The position numbers and the translations under genes were made by a program. From Dyella sp. OK004 (GTDB taxonomy: Bacteria; Pseudomonadota; Gammaproteobacteria; Xanthomonadales; Rhodanobacteraceae), in assembly GCF_900114495.1 (NCBI RefSeq), contig NZ_FOZI01000003.1, positions 806,001-870,000 on the forward strand: 64,000 nucleotides of DNA, read 5' to 3'. This document shows positions 55,400-63,048 of the stretch, piece after piece. Position 1 is the first letter of the stretch. Each line of letters begins with the position of its first letter. The notes beneath the pieces were generated by a model. It was not told the origin of the DNA. It searched no databases and was given only the letters and a program-made list of their open reading frames with translations.

Positions 55400-57488
55400 A
55401 AATCTTCTTAATCTCGCCGTGTTTGCTGTGGGTCTGGTCGCGGTGTGCTGGATCGGCGCCGGTTACCTCGGATCGAATCCACTGGGATTGGCCGTCGCCA
55501 TGTTGATTGGCGCCTGCTACCTGGCGGGCGGACTAGAACTGCACCGCTACCAGCAAGCCACCGCCACGCTGACGCACGCCGTTGCCGACTTGAATGCAAC
55601 GCCGTCCAGCCTAGGCAGCTGGCTCGACCGCCTGCATCCGAGCCTGCGCAACGCGGTGCGCCTGCGTGTCGAGGGTTCGCGCATGGCCCTGCCGGTACCG
55701 GCGCTGACGCCGTATCTGGTGGGCTTGCTGGTACTGCTGGGCATGCTGGGCACGCTGCTCGGCATGATGGCGACCCTCCGGGGCACCGGCCTGGCGCTGG
55801 AAAGCGCGACGGATTTGCAGGCGATGCGCGGCTCGCTCGCCGCACCGGTCAAGGGCCTGGGATTTGCGTTCGGTACTTCGATCGCGGGCGTGGCCAGCTC
55901 GGCGATGCTCGGACTGCTCTCCGCGCTGTGCAGGCGCGAGCGGCTCCATGCCGTGCAGCGACTGGACGCGAAAATCGCGACGACCTTGCGCGTCTACTCG
56001 CAGAGTCATCAGCGCGAGGAAACCTTCAAGCTGCTGCAACAGCAGACGACGTTGATGCCCACTCTGGTCGATCGTCTACAGACGATGATGGCGACCATCG
56101 AGCAACAGAGCGTGGCCGCGAATGATCGGCAAATCGCCAGCCAGGACGCGTTCCACGGCAAGACCGAGGCCGCCTACACGCGCCTCGCCTCTTCCATGGA
56201 GCAGTCGTTGAAGGCCAGCGTTACCGAGAGCGCGCGCGCTGCCGGCGCGGCGCTGCAACCGGTGATGGAGGCCACCATGGCGGGTCTCGCGCGCGAGACG
56301 ACCTCGCTGCACGACACCGTGACGCACGCCGTGCAGCGGCAGCTGGACGGATTGTCGGGCGGTTTCGAAACCTCCACCGCGACCGTGGCGGCCATCTGGA
56401 ACCAGGCACTGACGGCGCAACAGCAGTCGAACGAAGTGCTCGCCAACAACCTGCGCAGCGCGCTGGACCAGTTCACCAACACCTTCGAGCAGCGCTCGAT
56501 CAGTCTGCTGGAAGGCGTCTTCACGCGCCTCGATACCACGGCGGGTAGCGTGGCAGATGCGTGGAAGCACGCGCTGACGCAGCAAGACGGCGTCAACGAA
56601 AAACTGGCCGCCCATAATCAGCAAGCGTTGACGGCGGCCGCGGCGAGCTTCGAGCAGCATTCGGCGTCGCTGGTCCGCACCGTCGACCAGTCACACGCCG
56701 ACTTGCAGGCGGCGTTGGCATCGCAGGATCAGCAGCGCTTGGCCGCCTGGACCGAGACGCTCGGCTCGATGACCGCCGCGCTGGGTACGCACTGGGAGCA
56801 AGCAGGCGCGCATGCCGCGAGCCGGCAGCAGGAGATCTGCGACACGCTGGCACGGACCGCGAGCGACATCTCGGCCCAGACGCAGACGCACGCCAGCAAC
56901 ACCATCGCCGAAATTTCCCGGCTCGTGCAGGCCGCATCGGAAGCGCCCAAGGCGGCCGCCGAAGTCGTTGCCGAATTGCGCCAGAAACTCTCCGACAGCA
57001 TGGTGCGCGACACCGCCATGCTGGAAGAACGCAGCCGTTTGCTGGCCACGGTGGAAACCCTGCTCGATGCCGTGAACCATGCGTCCACCGAGCAACGCGT
57101 CGCCGTTGACGCGCTGGTCACCACCTCGGCGGATCTGCTCGATCGCGTCAGCACCCGGTTCACCGACCATATCGAGGCCGAAACCGGCAAGCTCGGCGCA
57201 GTGGCCGCCCAGGTCACCGGTGGAGCCGTCGAGGTAGCGAGCCTGAGCGAAGCGTTCGGTACGGCCGTGCAGCTCTACGGCAACTCGAACGAAGCGCTGA
57301 TGGATCGCTTGCAGCACATCGCCACCGCGCTGGATAAATCCCTCGCGCGCAGCGATGAGCAGCTGGCGTACTACGTGGCCCAGGCGCGGGAAGTGATCGA
57401 CCTGAGCATGCTGTCGCAGAAACAGATTGTCGAAGACCTGCAACAGCTCGCCAGCCAGCGCACGTCCGCCGGAGCCGAAGTGGCATGA
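55392..57488 (+). CDS. DUF802 membrane protein, MotA/TolQ/ZorA-like channel subunit with long tail
   Basis: 698 residues. Four predicted helices: about 5-24, 31-49, 104-128 and 155-180. Helices 3 and 4 (VGLLVLLGMLGTLLGMMATL and KGLGFAFGTSIAGVASSAML) show the Gly-rich MotA/TolQ/ExbB proton-channel signature. Residues of about 185-698 form an almost uninterrupted, Gln/Ala-rich helical tail without other domains, like the ZorA tail that projects into the cytoplasm. Together with the next gene it should form an ion-driven inner-membrane motor. Overlaps both neighbours. DUF802 itself has no published function known to me. Confidence 0.83.
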   Translation: MFRNLLNLAVFAVGLVAVCWIGAGYLGSNPLGLAVAMLIGACYLAGGLELHRYQQATATLTHAVADLNATPSSLGSWLDRLHPSLRNAVRLRVEGSRMALPVPALTPYLVGLLVLLGMLGTLLGMMATLRGTGLALESATDLQAMRGSLAAPVKGLGFAFGTSIAGVASSAMLGLLSALCRRERLHAVQRLDAKIATTLRVYSQSHQREETFKLLQQQTTLMPTLVDRLQTMMATIEQQSVAANDRQIASQDAFHGKTEAAYTRLASSMEQSLKASVTESARAAGAALQPVMEATMAGLARETTSLHDTVTHAVQRQLDGLSGGFETSTATVAAIWNQALTAQQQSNEVLANNLRSALDQFTNTFEQRSISLLEGVFTRLDTTAGSVADAWKHALTQQDGVNEKLAAHNQQALTAAAASFEQHSASLVRTVDQSHADLQAALASQDQQRLAAWTETLGSMTAALGTHWEQAGAHAASRQQEICDTLARTASDISAQTQTHASNTIAEISRLVQAASEAPKAAAEVVAELRQKLSDSMVRDTAMLEERSRLLATVETLLDAVNHASTEQRVAVDALVTTSADLLDRVSTRFTDHIEAETGKLGAVAAQVTGGAVEVASLSEAFGTAVQLYGNSNEALMDRLQHIATALDKSLARSDEQLAYYVAQAREVIDLSMLSQKQIVEDLQQLASQRTSAGAEVA

Positions 57489-58129
57489 GCGAAGAGATGG
57501 ATGGCGTCGAGGAATCGACGGCGCCGATCTGGGCCGCCTTCGGCGACCTGATGTCGGTGCTGCTGGGCGCGTTCGTGCTGATCTTGGTCGGCGTGATCGG
57601 CGTGCAGCTGCAACTCTCGAACAGACTCGATGAAGAGGTAAAGCAGCGACAGCTCGAGGCACAGCGCCGCCAGACCCTGGAGCAGGCGCTGGCCGGACCA
57701 CTGGCCGCGGGCCGGGTCACGCTGGTCAATGGGCGCATCGGTATTCGTGGCAGTGTGCTGTTCGCGCTGAATTCCGCTCAGCTGCAGCCCGAAGGACGGG
57801 AAGTATTGAAGAGCCTGGCCGGCCCGCTTTCCGGCTACCTCAAGACACGCGACGAAATCCTGATGGTGAGTGGCTTCACCGACGACCGCCAGGTGCGCGA
57901 CGGCAACCGCCAGTTCGCCGACAACTGGGAGCTATCGGCCGAGCGCGCGCTGACCGTGACCCGCGCATTGATCGCCGAAGGCGTCCCCGCCTCCCTGGTA
58001 TTTGCCGCCGCGTTCGGCTCCGAACAGCCGGTGAGCTCGAATGCCGATGACGAGGGACGGGCCAAAAACCGGCGCGTGGAAATAGCCCCCATCCCGAAAC
58101 CGCAAGCGGCAACCGTGGCGCCCCCATGA
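57485..58129 (+). CDS. OmpA-domain protein, MotB/ZorB-like stator subunit
   Basis: 214 residues. A single helix near 15-38 contains the proton-relay Asp: APIWAAFGDLMSVLLGAFVL (Asp21), matching MotB and ZorB, which carry an essential Asp just after the helix start. A short coiled segment (about 42-70) leads to an OmpA-like peptidoglycan-binding domain (about 72-205) with SGFTDDRQV, NWELSAERALTV and KNRRVEI. Overlaps the DUF802 and DUF2894 genes (ATGA on both sides). Confidence 0.9.
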   Translation: MSEEMDGVEESTAPIWAAFGDLMSVLLGAFVLILVGVIGVQLQLSNRLDEEVKQRQLEAQRRQTLEQALAGPLAAGRVTLVNGRIGIRGSVLFALNSAQLQPEGREVLKSLAGPLSGYLKTRDEILMVSGFTDDRQVRDGNRQFADNWELSAERALTVTRALIAEGVPASLVFAAAFGSEQPVSSNADDEGRAKNRRVEIAPIPKPQAATVAPP

Positions 58130-58782
58130 GCGCAAGTGCCCGAGCGATACTCGACGTGTGGCGCGAGCAAAGAGCCGATCGCCTGAATCCCATCCGCTTT
58201 CATTTCATCGACGCGCTGGAGCGGCGCGCAGCAAGCCACGATGGTGAGGCGCGACGCCTTCTGGACGACAGGCTGTCCCAATTGATCGAGGCTTATGCCG
58301 ACGATCTAAAAAAAGCGGCATTCAAGGTCGACAATGCCGATAGCACGGCAATACTGAGCGCACCCGCTCGCGGCGCGCTCGGCGATTTGGTCGATGACAT
58401 CGCCGGCAGAGCGGCGGTGCGTGACGGCGATCTCGCAGCGGATGACGCGACGCCCCAGCCCGCTCTCTTTCCGCAGCTGCATGCGCTCGACGACTTCAAG
58501 AAAATCTGGTCCAAGGTCCGAACCGAGAGCCAGCTGCGGGAGTCGCTGGAGCAAGTGCCCACCAATGCCGGCCCGCTCAACTCAGGCAATCTGGTACACC
58601 GGTCGCTCACACTTATGCGTGAGCTGTCGCCGGGCTATCTCCAGCAGTTCCTGTCGTATGTCGATGCTTTGTTGTGGGTAGAGCAGATGAGCGGTGGCGG
58701 CGTCTTGGTGACTAAAGATGCGCCGCGGGTGGCTAGTGCCAGGAAGCGTGCTCGAGGTAACTCGCGCGAGCGTCGTGATTAA
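58126..58782 (+). CDS. DUF2894 protein, last gene of the motor operon
   Basis: 218 residues, soluble, mostly helical. N-terminal ILDVWREQRADRLNPIRFHF, ALERRAASHDGEARRLLDDR and the C-terminal basic tail (ARKRARGNSRERRD) fit DUF2894. The tail could bind nucleic acid or membrane; this is speculation. Overlaps the OmpA gene by 4 nt. No function known. Confidence 0.8.
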   Translation: MSASARAILDVWREQRADRLNPIRFHFIDALERRAASHDGEARRLLDDRLSQLIEAYADDLKKAAFKVDNADSTAILSAPARGALGDLVDDIAGRAAVRDGDLAADDATPQPALFPQLHALDDFKKIWSKVRTESQLRESLEQVPTNAGPLNSGNLVHRSLTLMRELSPGYLQQFLSYVDALLWVEQMSGGGVLVTKDAPRVASARKRARGNSRERRD

Positions 58783-58801
58783 TACTCTGCTTGGCACCGT
58801 T

Positions 58802-59218
58802 TCAGCTGATCGACGAGAGCATGCGCCGGAGGTAGTAAAGGGTGCGTCCGGAATAAGCCAATGCTCCAGACTGAACTGCCGCCCCGAATAGATCATCGAC
58901 TTCTTGCTCAGACGAGAATCCGTATTCCGCCAGCCGACCTTCGGCGAACGACTTAAGGCGCCAAGGATCAAACCCGTCGTACTCACCGTTGGCACCGAAG
59001 TCGAAGTCAACACGTCCACTGAGCAGGAATACCTCGCAGCCGTATCCATGCTTTTGATAACGGACACCACCCACTAGCTCGCCAGCGCCGAGTATCCGAT
59101 TTAATGCCCACTCCAGATTGCTGGACGGCAACGGGATGCCCGATTGGACCATTAGCGTTACGGCGGACCTGATCGCCGATAAATATTCATGGATCAGGGT
59201 TAGGAGACGAGCATCCAT
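58802..59218 (-). CDS. Orphan small protein, possibly DUF6896/immunity-like
   Basis: 138 residues, no signal peptide. A compact acidic protein with GYGCEVFLLSGRVDFDFG and NGEYDGFDPWRLKSFAE, a pattern I associate with DUF6896, whose members often sit beside polymorphic toxins. No toxin gene is visible here. The DNA is less GC-rich than its neighbours, hinting at transfer. Convergent with DUF2894 (19 bp between ends). Confidence 0.6.
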   Translation of the reverse strand: MDARLLTLIHEYLSAIRSAVTLMVQSGIPLPSSNLEWALNRILGAGELVGGVRYQKHGYGCEVFLLSGRVDFDFGANGEYDGFDPWRLKSFAEGRLAEYGFSSEQEVDDLFGAAVQSGALAYSGRTLYYLRRMLSSIS

Positions 59219-59467
59219 GACCTCTTGCCTTAGCGCCCGTAAACGCTGCTAGTTCGTAACGTCTTGAACGCCCACCCCAGCTCGCAAGCGGGGGCGCCAT
59301 CCCGCCGCCGATCATACTCAGCTCCACCACCGGCGCCTAAAACCTCAGTGCCTTGACCCCACCCAGCACCCCACCGCGTTTCACCCAACGAGATGAACGC
59401 ACTCGCCCCACTCCTACCCCTCCCACCGGCTTACCCCCGCCGGCGATTTCGCTTACCCTCGCCGCCC

Positions 59468-60022
59468 ATGGATGCCACGGTGGACGAGGACGCAACGCTG
59501 ATGCTGGCCTATGCGCAGGGTGACCTGAGCGCATTCGAGGCACTGTACGCGCGCCATCGCGGCACGCTGTACCGTTTTCTGCTGCGGACCTGTCGTGATC
59601 AGGCGGTGGCGGAGGAGTTGTTTCAGGACACCTGGAGCCGGGTGATCGCGGCGCGCGGGCGTTATCAGCCGCAGGCGAAGTTCACTACGTGGTTACTGCA
59701 GATCGCGCATAACCTGCTGATCGACAGCCATCGCCGTAAGCGGCCGATGCTGGAAGGCGATGCCGCCGAGCTGGCGCTAGCGCAGGTGGAGATACCGCAG
59801 CAGGAGCAGCCGGAGCATGCACTGTCCGAATTCGAGCAGCGGCGCCGCTTGCAGCGCGCCATCGAGCAATTGCCGGACGAGCAGCGCACGGCGGTGCTGT
59901 TGCGCCTGGAGCAGGATCTGAGCCTGGAGGAGATCGCCGAAGTCACCGGTGCCGGCCGCGAAACCGTGAAGTCGCGACTGCGCTATGCCATGAACAAACT
60001 GCGCGACCAGCTGGCCGAATGA
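59468..60022 (+). CDS. ECF-type RNA polymerase sigma factor
   Basis: 184 residues. Region 2 is about 10-80 (GDLSAFEALYARHRGTLYRF, VAEELFQDTWSRVI, FTTWLLQIAHNLLIDSHRR). Region 4 is about 125-182 (LPDEQRTAVLLRLEQDLSLE, then EIAEVTGAGRETVKSRLRYA). The start at 59468 (MDATVDEDATLM) is chosen over an upstream, low-complexity extension. Overlaps the next gene by 4 nt, which is therefore the likely anti-sigma factor. Also searched: 59,219-59,467, no other gene seen. Confidence 0.93.
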   Translation: MDATVDEDATLMLAYAQGDLSAFEALYARHRGTLYRFLLRTCRDQAVAEELFQDTWSRVIAARGRYQPQAKFTTWLLQIAHNLLIDSHRRKRPMLEGDAAELALAQVEIPQQEQPEHALSEFEQRRRLQRAIEQLPDEQRTAVLLRLEQDLSLEEIAEVTGAGRETVKSRLRYAMNKLRDQLAE

Positions 60023-60894
60023 ATACGCATCATCCCGACGACGAACGTTTGCCCGGCGAGGAAGAGCTGGCGGCGCTGTATCGCAAGCTGCCGCAGAAAG
60101 AGCCGGGGCCAGCGCTCGATGCCGCGGTGCTGCGCGCCGCGGCACGGGCAGTGCAGCCGGCACACCGCCGCCGTGCGCGCTGGCCGGTGGCGCTGAGTAG
60201 CGCGGCCGTACTGGTGCTGGCCGCCGGGCTCGGCTGGCGCATGCGCGACATGCCGGTAGCGACGGCTCCGTCCGCACCGGGCGCCACAACGCTGGAAGCA
60301 CAGCCCGCACCGACTGTCGCTGCCAATGCGGGTGCCGCGCCTGCCGCCGCGGAACAGCTGGCCGCCAAACAAGCCGCACCCGAGCAGCCTGAGGTGCAGG
60401 CGAATGTGGTTGCTACGCAGCCGGCACCTGCGCTCGTGCAAGCTCGACGCAACGCTCACACCAACGCGCCGGCCATGAAGAGTGCGTCTGGCTACGCTCC
60501 GGTCGAACAGCCGCTGGCGATGTCGCGTGCCGAAACAGCACCAGCACAGGCACAGGCACAGGCACAGGCAGCGGATCAGGCGATCGCCTATGACCATCCT
60601 GCCGCACTGGTATCCAACGAAGCCGTGCGGGCAAAGGCCGCACCAGCAACCCGCATGATGGCGGCGCCTGCACCGATGGCCGCGGCAGCGCCCGCTCCCG
60701 CACCGCCGATGGCGCCCCCCGTGGACACGGCGCGCGATGCGCATGACACACCGGCGCAGGAACTCGACAAGATCCGCCACCTGCTCACCGCCGGCCAGCG
60801 CGACGAAGCGCGGCAGCGACTGGCGGATCTGCATCGCGATCACCCTGACTACCCGCTGCCCGACGATCTGCGCGAGCAACTGCTGACGCCATGA
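60019..60894 (+). CDS. Putative membrane-bound anti-sigma factor
   Basis: 291 residues. A short cytoplasmic N-terminus (about 1-53) containing GEEELAALYRKLPQ, one helix (WPVALSSAAVLVLAAGLGW), then an Ala/Pro/Gln-rich periplasmic region with a hexanucleotide-encoded QAQAQAQA run near 60,543-60,570, and a small C-terminal helical domain (EARQRLADLHRDHPDYPLPD). The HxxxCxxC zinc anti-sigma motif is absent. Position and 4-nt overlap with the ECF gene support the role; sequence alone does not prove it. Confidence 0.7.
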   Translation: MNTHHPDDERLPGEEELAALYRKLPQKEPGPALDAAVLRAAARAVQPAHRRRARWPVALSSAAVLVLAAGLGWRMRDMPVATAPSAPGATTLEAQPAPTVAANAGAAPAAAEQLAAKQAAPEQPEVQANVVATQPAPALVQARRNAHTNAPAMKSASGYAPVEQPLAMSRAETAPAQAQAQAQAADQAIAYDHPAALVSNEAVRAKAAPATRMMAAPAPMAAAAPAPAPPMAPPVDTARDAHDTPAQELDKIRHLLTAGQRDEARQRLADLHRDHPDYPLPDDLREQLLTP

Positions 60895-61487
60895 GCGCAG
60901 CGACACATACGCTCGCCGGACCCTGCCAGCACGCCGAGGACATCAAGAAGAGCCGCTTCCTTGCCCAGGCGGCTCCGGTGGATTCACCGGAACAGGCCCT
61001 GGCCTTTGTGCGTCAGGTCAGCGACCCGGCGGCAACGCACAACTGCTGGGCGTATCGCATCGGCCACGACTATCGCTTCAACGACGACGGCGAACCCGGC
61101 GGCACCGCTGGTCGCCCGATCCTGCAGGCGATCGAGGGTCAGGGCATCGATCGCGCGGTGGTGGTAGTCACGCGCTGGTTTGGTGGCGTGAAGCTGGGCG
61201 CGGGCGGGCTCGTTCGCGCTTACGGTGGTACAGCGGCCGAATGTCTGCGCGTAGCTGAGCGTTTGCCGATCATCGCGATGGCGCGGCTTGGCCTGCATTG
61301 CGAATTTGCGGAGCTGGCGCTGCTCAAGGCGCGCCTGAAGGAGCTCGGTGCGCAGATCGAGCAGGAAGAGTTCGGTGTCGATGGCGTGGCATTGCAGTTG
61401 CGCCTGCCTGAAAGCCAGCTTGGCGATGCGCAGGCGCGCATTACCGATATCACACGCGGGCGTGTCGAAGCACGAGTGCTGACGTAG
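60891..61487 (+). CDS. YigZ/IMPACT family protein
   Basis: 198 residues. The UPF0029 N-terminal domain has KKSRFLAQAAPVDS, THNCWAYRIG and NDDGEPGGTAGRPIL, with VVVVTRWFGGVKLGAGGLVR following. The C-terminal DUF1949 ferredoxin-like domain runs from about 135. YigZ/IMPACT proteins are linked to stress translation control in eukaryotes; the bacterial role is unclear. Overlaps the anti-sigma gene by 4 nt. The TAG stop is part of a REP GTAG head. Confidence 0.9.
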   Translation: MSAATHTLAGPCQHAEDIKKSRFLAQAAPVDSPEQALAFVRQVSDPAATHNCWAYRIGHDYRFNDDGEPGGTAGRPILQAIEGQGIDRAVVVVTRWFGGVKLGAGGLVRAYGGTAAECLRVAERLPIIAMARLGLHCEFAELALLKARLKELGAQIEQEEFGVDGVALQLRLPESQLGDAQARITDITRGRVEARVLT

Positions 61488-61555
61488 AAGCGCACCCTGT
61501 GTGCGACCGGACGTTGCTACTACGTAGGCTTATCGCGCACAGAGTGTGCTCCTAC
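61484..61555. repeat. GTAG-type REP pair 4
   Basis: Left monomer GTAGAAGCGCACCCTGTGTG on the plus strand (one mismatch in the head), right monomer on the minus strand beginning GTAGGAGCACACTCTGTGCG. The left GTAG (61484-61487) supplies the YigZ stop codon. The gap continues to 61,683 with nothing else apparent. Confidence 0.88.
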
Positions 61556-61683
61556 AGGGCGGTATTAACCCTGCCATCAAAAAGCCAGCAGGCAGCCTCG
61601 CAGATTGCCGTAAGCATCCGCACAATCGCGCGCTGGCGCTGCACCATGCGCCATCCGTGGAATCTCGAGGGAAAAGGAAAACC

Positions 61684-62796
61684 ATGCAGCGCCTGCCCGG
61701 CCTCGATCTGTTGCGCGCCATCGCCATCGTGTGGGTGATGCTGTTCCATTCCTACATCGTGGGTGGGATCGGCGACAGCTTCAGCTTCCTTGAGAAGAAC
61801 GGCTGGATGGGGGTGGATCTGTTCTTTGTGCTGAGCGGCTACCTGATTGGCTCGCAGCTACTTAAGCCACTGAGCCAGGGGCGGCCGCTGGCGTTCGGGC
61901 GCTTCTATATGCGGCGCAGCTTCCGTGTGCTGCCGGCGTTTCTCGTCGTGCTGGCGGTGTACTTCACCCTGCCTTGGGCGCGGGAAGCCGAGGGTATCCA
62001 GCCGCTGTGGCAGTTCCTTACCTACACCGTCAATTTCCTGATCGACTACGAGCACAACCGCGCGTTCTCACACGTGTGGTCGCTGTGTGTGGAAGAACAC
62101 TTCTATCTGCTGTTTCCGTTCCTGGCCTGGTGGCTGGTGCGGCGCCCTTCCGTCGGCAAATTCGTTGGCGTGTGTGTCGCACTGATCGTGGGTGGTATGT
62201 GGTTGCGCGGTTATCTGTGGCATCACATGGATGGGCGCTTTGTCGAAGTGATCTATTTCCCCACCTACAACCGCATCGATGGCCTGTTGGCCGGTGTGGT
62301 GCTGGCAAGCATCCAGACGTATCGCCCGGTGCTGTGGCAGCGCTTGCAGGACAAGGCCAGTGTTTTGCTGCTGGCCGGTTGCGTTGCCGTGGGTCTCTCG
62401 CTGGTGCTGTTCCAGGACCGCGCTGGTCTGGCGGCGACAGTGGTGGGCTATCCGCTACTGTCCTGGGGGCTTGCGCTGGTAGTCGTGGCGGGAACGAGTC
62501 CATCGTGCTGGCTGGGTCGCAAGCGTGTACCGGGCGCCGGCTGGATCGCGCTGATTTCGTACAGCCTCTATCTGAGCCACAAGATCGTGTTTCATCTGGT
62601 GGAAGCGGCGCTGGCCAAGCATCAGCAGATTCAGGGGCTGATGGCGTTTGCGGTTTATGCTGTGGTGACCTTGGCCGGGGGTGCGTTGCTTTACTACACC
62701 GTGGAAAGGCCGTTTCTGCGGTTGCGTGATCGGATACAGCGACCGGGGCACGAAGCGATGCCGGCCGTGTTCGCACCCAAGTCGGCCGGAGCTTGA
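61684..62796 (+). CDS. OafA/YrhL-type membrane acyltransferase
   Basis: 370 residues, about ten predicted helices. The signature LDLLRAIAIVWVMLFHSY carries the catalytic His, followed by GWMGVDLFFVLSGYLIGS and SHVWSLCVEEHFYLLFPFL. Such proteins transfer acetyl or other acyl groups to O-antigen, exopolysaccharide or peptidoglycan. A GGAAAAGGA-like site precedes the ATG at 61684. The target glycan is unknown. Confidence 0.9.
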   Translation: MQRLPGLDLLRAIAIVWVMLFHSYIVGGIGDSFSFLEKNGWMGVDLFFVLSGYLIGSQLLKPLSQGRPLAFGRFYMRRSFRVLPAFLVVLAVYFTLPWAREAEGIQPLWQFLTYTVNFLIDYEHNRAFSHVWSLCVEEHFYLLFPFLAWWLVRRPSVGKFVGVCVALIVGGMWLRGYLWHHMDGRFVEVIYFPTYNRIDGLLAGVVLASIQTYRPVLWQRLQDKASVLLLAGCVAVGLSLVLFQDRAGLAATVVGYPLLSWGLALVVVAGTSPSCWLGRKRVPGAGWIALISYSLYLSHKIVFHLVEAALAKHQQIQGLMAFAVYAVVTLAGGALLYYTVERPFLRLRDRIQRPGHEAMPAVFAPKSAGA

Positions 62797-62802
62797 GTCT
62801 TT

Positions 62803-62945
62803 AGCCCCTCTCCCCTCGGCGACCCGTAGGTAGTCCCTATGGGAGAGAGGGGTTGGGGTGAGGGTTCGGGGCTTGAGCAAGCCTTCAAGGTTTCGCTTCG
62901 CCCGAACCCTCATCCGCCTGCCGGCACCCTCTCCCGAAGGGAGAA
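62803..62945. repeat. Two CCCTCTCCC/GGGTGAGGG-type elements in inverted order
   Basis: CCCCTCTCCC (62806-62815) faces GGGAGAGAGGGG (62841-62852), followed by TTGGGGTGAGGGTTCGGGG. A second partial copy in opposite orientation, CCCGAACCCTCATCCG, starts near 62902. Related to the head hairpins of the composite repeats. It fills most of the 62,797-63,048 gap. Confidence 0.7.
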
Positions 62946-63048
62946 GGATCAGAACGTGTGGTGCCATGCAAACACCCATGCACGCCTCTGTGATTGAATC
63001 GCCACTCGAGACCCCCATGTGGAACGGGTCCAGCATGCGGCGAACTTC

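Noticed and set aside
55392-58129. Flagellar MotAB or Tol/Exb energiser
   Set aside because: The channel protein has a tail of about 500 residues unlike MotA, TolQ or ExbB, and no flagellar, tolA/tolB or tonB genes are adjacent.
54641-58782. Complete Zorya defence system
   Set aside because: Only the channel and stator subunits resemble ZorA and ZorB; no ZorC, helicase ZorD or nuclease ZorE is present.
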